Counted from the stretch's first letter, positions 11,028 through 23,400 are shown. The stretch: DNA of 64,000 nucleotides from Holtermannia corniformis (GCA_001599935.1 BCIJ01000021.1:292146-356145); one strand, 5' to 3'. Numbers and translations are program-made. The notes: generated by a model from the letters alone, not told the origin.

Positions 11028-12241
11028 GATGGATTCTTGGGGCGGATGACGGGGTGTGGAGGCTGAAGGGCGTTATATCCTGCGCAAGCATGGCTTGTTT
11101 GAGAAGCACTCTTTGTCGGAGAGCCAGAGGTGGCGGCAACGTGCCGAATGCCGATGGCATACTCCATTGTGGATTCACGATGCACCCTTCGTCACCGCAA
11201 TGTCTCGCAGCCGATCTGACCGACGATAGAAGGAGGTGATACGAGTCGGTGCAGCCGCTTAGGCGCTTCGCCCCGTGGTATTGTGTTTCAAATCGACTAC
11301 CCAATAATGCCATGGTCGGCAGCGATGCCGGCCGGGTCCAGCCGTGAATGGTCAGTAGAACACCTTATTCAACGGGTGTAGCAAGGCGGCAACGTACATC
11401 TGGCTATGGCAGTTGCTATTCAGACTTGTCTCACCTATGGTCGTACCACGCGTTTGGTTCCTACACACAGTCAGGCCAGCGGTCGGAGAGCTGCCTACGC
11501 GATCGCGCCACTGTCTGTATGTGGTGGAGTGGCGCCCTCGAGACGGTAAGTGCTGTAGCTGTGTTTCCTTGGCCATAAACCGATACGTGTATATCTTTGT
11601 TCTCTCTTCGATCTTCCGGGTCGCTCAGCACTGCGGAACCTAGCTTCCCGCTGCGTCACCCGGATTAGCCGTTTCTCGCAGCGCCGATCTTCGTATATCG
11701 AATTTATCCCGCGGCCCATCTACCTCTGTAATCAAGGCCATCGAGCGCGGCACACGCAACTACTGTACCGCATTATACTGCTGACAATGTTTCAGATTCT
11801 CTCGCAACTGAACCGTACTATTGCACAACTACGCTAATAAGGACAATGTGCATGCACTTCGAATTAAGCAGTCTTCATACCGACCGGATGCTCCTTTCAT
11901 CATACTTACGTTCACCTCAGAGAGTACATACATGGTTGCCGTCACCTTTTATTGCTCTGTATCTGCAGCAGTCTACCGGTACAGTCAGAGACCACCGTGG
12001 CTCAACACAGGTCTTGCGGTGGTTCGACTGCACGCGTCGCGCGCCAAGCTTCAGTGGATGAGAACCTGATCGCCTTGGGGCAGCCTGAAAGTGTTATCTG
12101 CTACCCTGACTTGTGTTGTTCATAGCGACAACAACCGTCTGCGTGCACTCCATAGGTGCTGCTTGGTCTGACGGGTGAATCGCATATCCAAAAATCCATC
12201 ATACTTATCGATGATTGCCAATGACTACAGCCGCGACAACA
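11028..12241. other. Intergenic 1.2 kb between the two small paralogues
   Basis: No gene is supported. Short open frames exist on both strands but none has family signatures, splice structure or a partner. The 11.6-12.1 kb part is AT-richer than the flanks. It contains the presumed promoter of gene A at its left end and the 3' flank of gene B at its right end. Confidence 0.4.
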
Positions 12242-12529
12242 TCACTCCTCGCCCTTCATCTTCCAGCTTACAGTGCCAGCGGCATATTTGCTCTCTCTCG
12301 CCGACTGAAACTTGGCGACAGTCGTGTAGTCTAAGCGCTCGTGGAACTCGCGACCGCGATAGCGTGGTTCACTGCACGACTCGAAAATCCAATCGTGCGT
12401 ATGTCTTTCGACATCTAATGACGCCGTGACCTGACTGTCTACGCACTCCCGCGTTTCAACAGTCAGCGTATGCTCATGCGCAGCAAGTCCATCGTGTGAT
12501 GCGGAGAAGGTCGAGGACGAAGTGGACAT
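12242..12529 (-). CDS. Small unknown protein B, paralogue of the gene at 10728-11027
   Basis: Single-exon gene for 95 residues starting MSTSSSTFSASHDGL. It is about 35-40% identical by eye to protein A, with all conserved His, Cys and Trp positions kept and a five-residue gap in the middle. It ends AAGTVSWKMKGEE, matching the AGRISWVKGV end of A. No signal peptide, no membrane segment, and no recognised domain. A ctataaga element on the minus strand near 12590 is a plausible TATA box about 60 bases upstream. An in-frame ATG 48 bases upstream (12577) could extend it, but paralogue A begins at the position chosen here. Function unknown. Confidence 0.6.
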   Translation of the reverse strand: MSTSSSTFSASHDGLAAHEHTLTVETRECVDSQVTASLDVERHTHDWIFESCSEPRYRGREFHERLDYTTVAKFQSARESKYAAGTVSWKMKGEE

Positions 12530-13317
12530 GCTTGATGTGCAGATGTGTGGGTGAGACGCAATGAAGCTGCTCTTCATACGGGTCTCTTATAGCACGACAT
12601 ATCGGGCTCGTCACTGAGCTTCAAGTGCGGATTCTGATTTCCTTTAGAGTGTGCAAAAGGAGATAGCGAAAGGAAATGCATACATAATGGACATAGATTA
12701 CGGCTCTCGACATGAGCGGGACATGCGCGAGATGATCCGTTCATGCTCCAACGACTATCCTTTGTCAGGCGGGATGCTTAAAGGACAGAGTCCGCAAAAG
12801 GATGGTCATGCCCGGTGCAGCGAGGCGGTGTACTGGAGTCACAAGCTGACTACACGGTCCACCACAAGCATGCTATTCCCTGACAAGAAACGAAGCTGCC
12901 TTGCATCAGCATGATCAGCGCCAGACACTGTATTCATTAAGCTCTAATCTAGCCGATGCGGCTTCGCTATGAAGCTGTTTAACATGTATTGTTTTCTTGG
13001 CTGTAATGGCTCTCCATAGTGATTTCCAGCTTAGCTAAGTCCGGATGATCTACATCCAGCTCGGTAAGTGGCACCGGTGGCAACAGCACGTCAAAGGTCG
13101 CACACAGAAGCGCGTACAGCGCATTGGCTCTGTAGTTGCACGGTCAAAGCTGAGGTTGCTTTACTGGCGTCCTCTCGGTGATAACAGCGCAGCTGCAGAC
13201 TCGCAAGGCGCGACTTCTGGTGACCTCTCGTACTTGATCCCGCAACCACAGTCGACGCATCGCGAGGCACGAAAGGATCCATGCGTATATGCTACATTCG
13301 CTTCGTCCTGTAACCCT
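12530..13317. other. Intergenic region without a supported gene
   Basis: About 790 bases between small gene B and the 3' end of the MFS carrier. It begins with the promoter of gene B. The remaining short frames on the plus strand show no recognisable protein. Confidence 0.35.
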
Positions 13318-14927
13318 CTACATGCGCTTCAGCAGACTCTTTGTGACCCTCAGCTTCATCGCGAGCAAGATCATGCCGCTGAGCAGCGTCAAGCCGCCGG
13401 CATAGAACATTGTTGGCCGGAACGAGCCGAGGCCTGCGCCGTTGCCACCGGACGCTTTGAGTAGATAACCTGCGATCGGGGCGCCCTGTGGGGATGTCAG
13501 TTTGTGCACGGGGGATGGTGGTGACGAGGGAGATGGGCGTACCATGAGAAAGCCGCCCGCCCAGCCGGTGATGACCATGCCAACGGCCGTTGCGACCATG
13601 TATGGTTCTACAAGGCTCGACACCACCGTCGGCATCAGCGAAAAGAACGCGCCTGCGGGATGATCAGCTGCCACCCCCTTCCGCTTGAATACAACGTACC
13701 AGCAGACAGACCCGACAGCGCCACGAAAGCAATCAGCGGCGCTAGAGTCCGACTCAGCGGCCACAACACAAGCAACGTGAATGCGTTCATGAGCATTGTC
13801 ATGACTAGCACGTTGACAGGCCCCAGGCGATCCGAGCACATGCCGAAGACGACTCTGCCGACGGCGGATGAGAGGTTGAAGCCTGCGAGAAGGCCTGCGG
13901 ACGCGACGGATGAGAGGCCGAGGAGGTGGCCGTATTGCGGGAGGAAGAAGGGGGCGACGAAGAGTGGGAAGATTGCGAGTGCTGATGCGACGAGGGCGGT
14001 TGAGAAGCGGAGATCGCGGAAGAGGCTCCTGCGGTGGGTTAGCTGGATGCAAGGGCCGACTGGGACGTAGCCGACCATTGTACGAAAGGGACGGATTTGC
14101 GCGGCGCGCTTTCTCGGATGAACGCGCAGGCCGGGAGGCCGAGCGCGAGGGTGATGAACCCGAGCACACGAAACGTCCACGCAGTTCCGATGCTGTTCAG
14201 CAGAGCGACAGAGGCCATGGCAAGGATAGCACCGCCAACTCCGCCGGCAGAGTAGATGACTCCATTCGCAAGTCCTCGACGTTTGTTGAACCACTGGGCT
14301 GACAATGGCGCGCACGGCTAGGGTTATAAGCGTTTGGATCGCTACCAAACGGAGCACCGACCAAGATGATCAAGCCCTTGCCAATACCCTGCAGTACCCC
14401 TGATGCCGCAAACAAGCCTGCAATACTATGTACGGATGAACCACTGATGATTTGGGAGGTGCCGATACACAACACCCCGCACGTCATGGCCTTACGAGCG
14501 CCAAGCTTGCGCACAAGCCCACTCAGGGGCATCGCGAAGATGGCTTGCAGTCCTGTTGCTAGACCTCCGACGAATGCGATGGTTGATGCGGTGCCAACGC
14601 CTTCGTTGACGAGTTGGGCTTGGATGACGCCCCATGCGTACGTGTTGCCGACGGTGAAGAACCTACACCGGGTCAGTACGGGACACGGAGGGATAGCGTA
14701 ACTGACTGGCCGACCCAGCAGGCTCCCACTACGATCCAACCATAACCTCCATCAGGCGGTATGTCTATAGCTGCTTCTACGTGGGCGTCTTGTTCAACAA
14801 CTGCGGTGTCCGATTCTCCGCGAATGACATTGGGGTGACGGTTGGTCTGCAGCTCTTGCAGTGGTATCGATGGCAGACTCTTTCTTTTCTCATGGTGACC
14901 ACTGTGTGTATGAGCCTGTACCGACAT
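13318..14927 (-). CDS. MFS monocarboxylate-type (MCT/SLC16-like) transporter
   Basis: Plasma-membrane proton-coupled carrier of the fungal monocarboxylate-permease group; the substrate cannot be told from sequence. A cytosolic N-terminus of about 55 residues leads into IDIPPDGGYGWIVVGACW, the MCT signature before helix 1. Other landmarks are FTVGNTYAWGVIQAQL, the loop FAQWFNKRRGLANGVIYSAG (the family's 'WF-kRRglA-Gia-aG') and GVGGAILAMASVALL. A second half of hydrophobic helices runs from FPLFVAPFFLPQYGHLLGL to SGMILLAMKLRV. Introns of about 45-60 bases interrupt it, for example after TAC TGG GTC GGC CA (donor gtcagt). It has roughly twelve membrane helices and the usual family length. It ends TKSLLKRM. 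The start ATG is the first in the exon. Confidence 0.85.
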
Positions 14928-15056
14928 GGTGCGCTGTCTCGAGGTGCAGAGACACTTTTCGTCGAGTCAGTTTCACCGCAAGCAGCTCGGGGTCCCACGC
15001 GGGCGCCGACACGCTAGCAAGTTGCTCACGCAGCTAGCAGGCGGCTCACATAATCA

Positions 15057-16469
15057 ATGCCCGGCGTGCTAGAGCGCCTAGCAAAGTCTGACCTGTGGCT
15101 GACAGCGGATGCCCTCGTCAGTCGAACATCCATCCAGCAGCTCACAAACATGGCATCAGCAGGGCTACCGTACGATTCACCACCGCCAGAAGACCTCCAA
15201 GAGCCCGCACTGCTCGATAGGGCACTGGATGATGCGGTTCACACGCGTGCCGGAGAGCTGTTGGGCAGGATGGGGCAGGGTAAAGTGTACCTATTCGAGG
15301 AGAGCTCGGCGGCTGGTTATGCTGCGGATCCAGAGGCGAACCCTGTGAGCTCAGTGCGACTGAGAAGATGACGGGTACTGATCGTGGAAAAGAGGGTCAG
15401 ACGGACCGCCAGACAGTTTGACGAGGTCGATCCCGAAGAGTGGTTAAGTCAGTCCTGTCCTTTGTTCTTATGCTGCTACGCTCCGCTGAATCTAACGATA
15501 ACGCAGCGCAAGCATCGAGCACATCGGAAGCGAGAATGCGCTCCAATGCGCTCCATATCTCTGGCGAGCCACTCGCGCATCTCAGTACCGCCAAGGTGTT
15601 CGAGTACTCGACAGAGCTCGGTGCAAAGCCTCTCGGTGCGTACGACGTTTCTTTCGCCCAGGGATCTACTCATGCACCCACAGGGATCGAGTGGATCAAC
15701 GACAACAATCTCGTCTTGCTGTTCGACGATGCACGCGCCGCGTTGCTGGCAATCGCCGTTCTCGCCAAGGCTGGGTTCGACCTCGAGGACGACCCGCTAG
15801 AATCTAGAGCGGCGCACCACGTCCCAGTTCATCTCCTACCTCTGCCATCCAAAGAGCTTCTTCCGGAGACGAGTGCACCCCGGACTGTACCCAGGTCTCG
15901 CCATGCACCTCCCGAAGCCGCACCGCTCGCGCCAATCCAGACAGTCAACGAGGAAGAACTGCCGCCCGGTCTGCGACCACTAGCGCGTATGGATGTTCGG
16001 TTCGCAACCGTCTCGGACGCGAGCAAGCGCGGCAAAGCGAGCGAATCAAAGTGGTACAAGGAGAATGGGCGCGATGCGGGCCGAGATGGACGAAGGGGTG
16101 CGCATGTCGGTGCGGGTAGGAGGACGAGGGACACGCCGTACGCTCGGCCTGGTCTGGGTAAACCGCGCCGCTCGCAGGTCACGCAAGAGGATCTGGATCG
16201 CGAGTTGGATAACCTGAGGTCTGGGCCTGCCGGTGGTCAGACCGTTGATGACGCGATGGACGTGGATGGTGATGAATCTGCGACGGGTAGGTTGCAAGGA
16301 CGTGGTTACGGCGAGAGTCGAGGTGGGAGAGGACGCGAAAGGGATCGAGGTAGGGACGCGGGTGGCAGTAAAGAGGACCTTGATCGCGGTGAGTCTGCCT
16401 CTGTACGTTTCCGTATTCGTCTGACGCGTCGCTACAGAGCTCGATGCGATGCTCGCCGGGAGGTCTTGA
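15057..16469 (+). CDS. NCBP3-like cap-binding protein
   Basis: NCBP3 is an RRM-like cap-associated protein acting with NCBP1 in mRNA export in animals; a fungal role is inferred. Four exons: 15057-15344, about 15385-15447, from about 15507, and a last short one ending 16469. The central domain reads ALHISGEPLAHLSTAKVFEY ... GIEWINDNNLVLLFDDA then RAALLAI, matching the family's 'ihvrGv--mST-dvl-yF---gP--IEWidd-s-nVvw-d---A--AL'. A preceding FDEVDPEEWL motif is also family-typical. The C-terminal third is Arg/Gly/Asp-rich (RGRERDRGRDAGG) and ends LDRELDAMLAGRS, resembling the end of chromatin target of PRMT1 proteins. An internal ATG (codon 32, MASAGLPYDS) is an alternative start. Confidence 0.7.
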
Positions 16470-16654
16470 GACTGCTCAGCAGCCTACTACAACGTACCGT
16501 GTCTTGTTCGACGTGAATGTATACCACATCTACCACCCTGTGCCACGCTTGCTTCCACGTCACGACTTGTCACCACGACTTGGAATCGATAACGATCGCC
16601 CTCTTGCCATCTTTCCCATCGTCAACTCTTCTTATTCCAGAGCACGTAGCAGAA

Positions 16655-18388
16655 ATGGCAGCACTGAGAGCTCGGTTCCCATTCAAAGAACCTTGCAATG
16701 CCGTCGATCACCTCGTCATCGGCGGCGGTCAGTCCATACCGATCTCGGGCAGCGCCGTACGGTGAGCTGATGAGCGCAGGCGTGGTAGGGCTCGCCGTGG
16801 CCGCTCGGTTGACACAGCAGTTGCCGGAAAAGTCGACATATCTTGTGGAGCGGCATAAGCAGGTCTGTCGACTGGTCGTCGCGCGTTGGACGCGACTGAC
16901 TGGCCATAGATTGGGCAGGAGAGCAGGTGCAACTGGGTCGTCGCAGGGTTGGGAGTGCTTGCTGACAGATGGCTCAGCTCGAGAAACTCCGAGGTCATCC
17001 ATGCTGGTTGGTCGTCTCTGCGCGTCCTGGATGGTAGCTGATTCCAACCAGGGCTGTAGTCAGTTTAGCTGCTCTACTTGACGACCACCAATCTGAGAGC
17101 GCACAGCTACCCGATCGGTTCGCTCAAGACACGGTTGTGTGTACGAGGACGTCAGATGATGTACGAGCGGTGTGAGCGGTTGAAGATCCCCCACAAGAAG
17201 GTGGAAAAGGTTGGTTTGCATCGGCGTCGGTCGCCCCCCGGCTGATCGCATACCCTCAGCTCGTGATCGCAACCGCCAACAACCAGGTCGAGTACCTCGA
17301 TCAGCTACACACACATACCCAGCACCCGTCGCTTGAAGATCAAGTGCCAACCTACTTCCTTGGACCCGGCCAGACGCGCGAGCTGGAACCTGATGTCGCG
17401 CCGTGGATCAAAGCGTCCATCATCTCGACTGAAACAGGCATCGTGGACTCGCATGCTCTCATGGAGTCGCTCGAGCGCGAGATTGAGGAAGAGGGCGGAG
17501 AGGGTCTGATTGTGCGCGGCACGCGCGTCGTCCGCGTCGATCCAGACCCCAAGGGTGAAGGCTGGGTTGTGCAGATGGAGACTGGGTGGTCAAAGGAGGC
17601 AGGAGAGGGCCAAGGTCAGACAGAGGCCGTGTTGGCCAAGGTGGTGGTGAATGCTGCTGGGCTCGGAGCGGCGCACATCATCAATCCGTTGCTACCGCAG
17701 CGTGAACGTACCCGAATGTGGCTCTCCAAGGGTAAGTCGTGATCATCGGTGCTGCGCATGTACTGACGAGATGGTCCAGGCAGCTACATGACGTACAAAG
17801 GTCCTGGGGTCGCAAACGTCCAAAGACTACTCTATCCGTGCCCTGAACCCGGTCTCGCAGGTCTTGGCACCCACCTGGTTCATCCACAATCATTCTGTCA
17901 GGGAAACGAACAGTTGACACCACCAGACACTCGACCTAGCCGGTAACATCAAGTTCGGACCCGACGTCGAATACATCGGGACACCAGATGAAGCCGATTC
18001 CGACCCCGACTACTGGGAAAAGCATCTCGCACCCGATGATTCCAAGCGGGATGCCATGGCTGACGCAATCAGGCGCTATGTCAGTCCTTTCTCATCTGCA
18101 TACAACACTTAGCAGCGCTGACGCGCACACCGAAAGTTACCCGGGATCGACCCCTCGCTCCTCCAACCCGACTATTCCGGTATCCGCGCAAACATCTTGC
18201 CACCGACGGCTGGGTTCAGCGATTTCGTGATCCAGCATTCGCCTGAACGACCGGGCCTGATCTCGTTGCTAGGCTTCAATTCGCCTGGGTTGACGAGCTC
18301 GTTGGCTGTAGCCGAGTTGGTCGAGAAGACGCTCAGTCGGGGCTTTTGGAGGGGCAGAAGAGGCGCGGACATTGCAGGTTGGGCTTAG
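16655..18388 (+). CDS. L2HGDH: L-2-hydroxyglutarate dehydrogenase (FAD-dependent, mitochondrial)
   Basis: Oxidises L-2-hydroxyglutarate to 2-oxoglutarate, a metabolite-repair reaction. The FAD dinucleotide fold VDHLVIGGGVVGLAVAARL is split by an intron inside the glycine motif. Further landmarks are NSRNSEVIHAGLYYP across exons, MMYERCERLKIPHKKVGKL, the glycine-rich VVNAAGLGAAHI, SYMTYKG after an intron, and ILPPTAGFSDFVIQHSPERPG followed by LLGFNSPGLTSSLA, the family's C-terminal FAD-contact region. At least six short introns are present. The open frame continues upstream to an ATG at 16517, which would add 46 residues possibly serving as a mitochondrial presequence; 16655 is preferred because it lines up with the usual N-terminus just before VDHLVIGGG. 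Confidence 0.88.
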
Positions 18389-18526
18389 ATATGGTATGGT
18401 ATGGGATGCATGCTCGCGGATAGCTACGGTGGGCCGGAGCCATCTTTTGGGACAGGGCAGTTTTGGAAACGGAATGAGACGGATGGGAAAAGGAAGATGG
18501 AGTGATAGAGGGAGACAAAGGGATAC

Positions 18527-20205
18527 TTAGTCTGTGATCGTCACATTGCCGTCGACGTCGTCGTCGTCGTCGTCGTCGTCTTCGTCTTCGTCGCTGTCGA
18601 CCGTCTGGGCATCACTCTCGCTCGAGCCGGCTGTCGAATCCTCATCTTCATCTTGTCCGCCGGCAAACTGGATAAACTCGCCACCGTCATCAAAGTCGCC
18701 TACGATCTGCTCCTCTTCTAACACGGCCGGCTGCGGCTGCGCCTCGGCGGGCACGGGCAAGACACGGCCGAGCTCGGCTCTCAGCACATGCATCAGCCCA
18801 CACCTTGATCCCCTCACACACGACCCCTTGTCCCTCCACTCGCGACACTCCCACGCATGGCGTTCAGCGCACCGTTCGCCGAGGTCGCACCAGCCATCTC
18901 TCGCAAACGCTTCGCAGACGGGTGCATCGTCCGCGACGCGGATATGCGGATACAGGCAGTCTGCGTTGCGGCACGAGCCGTGGTTCTGGAAATGGACGCA
19001 CGAGGGCGCGTTGTGTGCTGTGGGCGTGTGCGAGACGGGACACGTGAGAGCCGTGTTGGGACAGGTCGAGCGCAGGAAGCGAGAGCAGATTGCGAGCCGG
19101 GACGGGTTGTGCGTGTAGGGGCACGTGAGGGCTCGATTGCACCGTCTGATCGAGGGACGTACCGTGATTCAAATCAACAAAGAGCAAAGGGGCCGAGTGA
19201 TCAGTTTGTAGTGTCGAGTCGGAGGAAACACGCACCCAGTCTTGGTAAAGTAGCGGCAGGGTGTCGCCGCCTTGTCTTTTGCGCTATACAACATCAGCCG
19301 ATCCCCGCGGACGCCTCCGATATAGCCCAGTACAGGTCCATGCTTGCCGGACGCACCTCGCCTTGCTCTTGCCCAGAGCCCGCTTGCGCACTGTCTCGGT
19401 CAATAGCATGTTGCCCGATTTCGTACGCGAGTACTGATGACCCGACATGGAGAGCGAATTGCGTGTCGGTGTCAATGTGGAACTGTTGCCGGCCGATCCT
19501 GCATGATCTACCAAGCGTCAGCGTCCGCTTCTCCTGCTCTAGCCGTTCACGGCTTGGGCTAGCAGACGCGAGACTGACCTCCGATTCTGACAAGTTTCCC
19601 TCCGCCTTCTTCAAACTCGAATACGACATTGTCAATCACGACTCTGCGCGGTCCGGCGTCTTTGCCGTCGGTCGACGCTAGCACGGCGACGCCTGCGCCG
19701 GGGTTGCGTGGCGTTCTTTTCTTGGTGGGTCGAGGCGGTGGGCGTGCTAATCGGGCCTTTTCCCTGTCGAATGAGTCAGCATACCTAGTGACACGAGGAA
19801 TGACTGCGTCGACTCGGGTAGATGAAGCAGGCAGTCACAGATGACAAAGGATCCACTTACGTTTTCAAAAACGTCTCGGTGTTCATCAGACTCTTGTTCC
19901 CCGTCCGACTCGTGTTCTTGACCCAGCCGTGCTGACCACTTGGTCCGGCTGCCGCATTCGGTACCACCGTCGTTGACGATGACCCCTTTTGGGCGTCGTA
20001 ACTGCTGCTTGCGTATGCCGGTGGTCGTCCCCGACCTCTGCCACTGCCGCGGGATGGGTAAGGTCTGTATGCGTTCGAGTGGCGGGTGATTGCGCCTGCT
20101 TGTTGTTGAGCGGTGCAAAGACTGATGTGGAGCGAACGACTGACCGCTGAGCTTTGCAATCTCCTGTTCTAATCTTCGCTTCTCTGCTGCGTCTGTAGGT
20201 GCCAT
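18527..20205 (-). CDS. CCCH zinc-finger protein, Red5/ZC3H3-like
   Basis: Red5 and ZC3H3 act in nuclear RNA surveillance and export through poly(A)-linked complexes. The start MAPTDAAEKRRLEQEIAKLSG is a short coiled coil, followed by an RG-rich stretch (RGSGRGRGRP). The C-terminal half is an array of CCCH fingers: CPYTHNPSRLAICSRFLRS, CPNTALTCPVSHTPTAHN, CVHFQNHGSCRNADCLYPH and CEAFARDGWCDLGERCAERH. Spacing and order match the five-finger block of this family. The protein ends with an acidic tail that includes an Asp run encoded by a gtc repeat and finishes VDGNVTITD. Several short introns are inferred between 18.8 and 19.9 kb and are not all resolved. It is convergent with L2HGDH and divergent from REC8, 267 bases away. 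Confidence 0.75.
18551..18593. repeat. gtc trinucleotide repeat in coding sequence
   Basis: Near-perfect gtc/ttc trinucleotide run. On the minus strand it encodes the Asp/Glu run near the C-terminus of the Red5-like protein. Its length is likely variable between strains. Confidence 0.8.
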
Positions 20206-20472
20206 CGCTACTGCTGCTCTGGTCAGTGGATGAAGAGAATCGTGTCAACAATCAACAAGACGACAGCGAGCTGAGGAAGGGAATTGCATTCTTTTCCTAT
20301 TGCTCCCATTTCAACCTGAAACGTGGCAACCGTGGGAAATCACGTAATCACGCGTTTCAGAATTCTCACCGTGTCGCTCCGACCGAGACTGCATCGGCAT
20401 CAACCACCATCTCAGCCACGGTGATCATCGAGTCGAGCCTGATAGTCACGGACAGAGGCACCTCCAGCCGCC
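20206..20472. promoter_or_regulatory. Divergent promoter region Red5-like/REC8
   Basis: 267 bases between divergent start codons of an RNA-surveillance-type gene and a meiotic cohesin gene. In fission yeast Red5-type surveillance removes meiotic mRNAs such as rec8; whether the pairing has meaning here is speculation. No known meiotic element was identified. Confidence 0.3.
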
Positions 20473-23400
20473 ATGTTCTTCTCTGAAGAAATCTTAATCC
20501 GCGGCAAAGACGGGTGGGTCAAATCCGTGCTGAACCGCACAGACACTGATGGATCTGACCTTTTTGCAGCCTCGGCATCTTCTGGTCAGTCGTTGCAGCT
20601 CTGGAATGACCTGGATACATCTCTCATTCCGCACAGGCTACTTGGCACCCTCGGCGTCCGCACCCGTCGCGTTACGAAAAAGGAGATCATCGCAGCCGAT
20701 GTCCCCGGGGCGTGTCAGACGATTGCAGAACCGCCAGAGCCCATGGCGTTGAGGACGAGCAGCTGTCTATTGATCGGTGTGGCGAGGTCAGTGCGGTTCC
20801 TCCCGCCTCCTAGCTGCTTCGGTGGCTGAGACGCTCGGGGGCTTGACGCTGATGCCCTAACCAGGGTGTATGATCAAGGCTATGAACACCTTTTCAAGGT
20901 CCGCCAGCTACCACAGCCACGTAGCATTCAGCAGTAGCTGCTGAGGTGACAAACGTCAACGGTGGCTGACATGCACAGGATGTGACCCAGTTCCACTCGC
21001 GCCTCAAGCAAGCGCTCGTCTCGGCCCCAGCCGCTCAACTCGACATGACAATCGACAAGACAACAAAGTGAGTCGTTACAACTAGACCCAGTACTGGCGA
21101 CACGGCGCGACGGTGAACGATTAGCTGGCACAGTCCACAGCGTCTTGCACCCGACTGACTGTTGGGTATCCTGCTCGCGCCGTGGGCCGCCGAATGGCTG
21201 AAGCAGGTGGTATGCTGACGAGCATAGAGTCGACGCGATCACGATCTCGAATGCAGGTGCTGGACTCGGCTGGGGGTTTCCGAGGATGGTGGGTACTCTT
21301 GTTCCTTCACGGCCGCAACCTAGCTTCGACTAGTGCGATCTCCTGTGTCTGCAAACTTCGCTCGACTCGTGACTCGCCGACCTACGAGACAGCACCAGCC
21401 TAGCATACATGACGCAGAGCTATCATCGCTGTAGCTGATACCAGTCAAACCCGCATGGGCTGTTCACTTTGCCCGCGATCGTCCATATGAGATACAAAAT
21501 CGAGCGCTGACAAGATGACAGGATTGGGACAACTTCGGTATGCCTGGCAAGCGCAAGTCCTCGGATGAGAGCACGACGGAAGACTCGGACGAGAGTGATC
21601 TCGAAAGCGAGGAGGAGGATGGTCTGATCGATCAAGATTACGCCAAGGCAGCCAAGGCCAAGATCGTCAAGAAGGGTGAGTGCTCGACGGTGTGCTGGAT
21701 AAGGACATGTGCGGTGCAGATGGGTGGAGACCTGACCCAGCAAGATTGAAATCGCATACTGGTGCTACACCGACTGATGCGCACAAAGCAATCGTCCGCA
21801 CCTACATAGGTTCAGCACTGACACTTTACAGCGCGCTCCAACACCACCTCTGTCGATCGTCCGCGCAACACGCTCCCTGAATACGAAATCACCCTTCCGG
21901 CTCACCGCCGCCGCCACAACTCGTCGACCGACAGTGCCACCCACTCCCTCGACGAGGTCATCGACATGGACGACGGCTACTTTCAGAACGGCGAGGACGT
22001 CGGGTTGGACTTGGGCATGGACATGGATATGGACATTGGTGCTGGTGCCGGTGCTGGGGCTAGCAGTAGCAGTAATGGCGGTATGGAGCCAATGGGGGAT
22101 TATGAGGATGGAGAACCGCTGATGGGCTTGGGCTTGGACTTGGGCATGGGTTTTGGCAAGGGTATCGGGGATGATATGATGAACGCCATGNGAGTTACGC
22201 TGCCGTCGTGCGAGAGCCGGGCACTGACTTAGCTGCAATGATAGGTATGATCATCGCCGTTCTCGCAGTGCTCCGTTTTCTGCCGCCGAAATCGCACACG
22301 GCGATCGTGAAGGCGGATTTGCCGGTCGTGAGGTAAGCTCAGACATTTGTGGCATCGTGTACTACTCGTGGTGGCTTCCGACGGCGACTGGCACTGATAT
22401 TAGCAGGCCATACGCTTGTCTGCCCCTCCACCACCATCAACCCGCGAGGACCTCGCCGGTAGCCTCGAGCACCACTCTCAGAGTGCTTACGGCTCGGGCT
22501 CGGCAGAAGAGCTCGAGGAAATGATTGAACTAGTACCAAAGAAGCAGAAGAAGCGAGCGAAGCGAGTCAAGGTGCTGGGGGTCGACGAGGTGCGTATTGA
22601 GCCCACCTCCTGGGGAAGACATGTAACGAACAGAGCTGATTTTTGGTAGGCGATTGAACTATCCCATGACGCGCTCAAGGCTTTCAAAACCGACTATGCG
22701 AAGAACATGGACGACCTCCGCGAGGCTACCAGCAAGAAGACGGACGAGAAACGCGCCGCGGTCGAGGCTGATGCCATGCTCAAGGCGCCATGGCAGTGGC
22801 TACCATGTACGTCTCGACCTTTCTGACCTTTCAGGCTGACAAACCGCAGTCACCGCGCCCGACATGGTCGAGTACTACCTGGATCTCTCAACGCCGCGTC
22901 CAATCAAAGACCGGCCACGCATGCCGATGCAAGACGATGATGCCCAGCATCACAGCCCTGATCGGATTGATGGTGATCTCATGCAGGAAGACGACGCCGA
23001 GCCCGATTTCGCTAGGCAAAGGTTTGACGCGGTCGACATGGATGTGGACATGATGGGTGAGGGTATGGGCGATATGATGGATGAAGGTGGCACGGGTGCT
23101 GGAGACTATCAGAACGTACGTCTGGAATGGTCGGCTGTTGAGGATGGCAAAGATGTTGATGTTCTCAGAACTACCACGACTATGAGGTCCCGCTGAAACC
23201 TGCGAGTCAATCGCGCACTGCCTCCAAGGTGAGCTACGCTGTGTGGTAAGGCATAAGTCTGACGTCGCGATAGGACCCGCTTGACAGCGAAGTCGGACGT
23301 CGTGGTAGCAAGCCGGCGTCGAGCGACAGAGGCGATTTCCCTGTGAGTCAGCAACATCTCAAGTGACGCCACTGACGTTCTTGGTAGTGGGACAACAATG

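Noticed and set aside
12651..12914. Plus frame of 87 codons between gene B and the MFS carrier
   Set aside because: Begins without ATG and shows no protein-like pattern or splice context.
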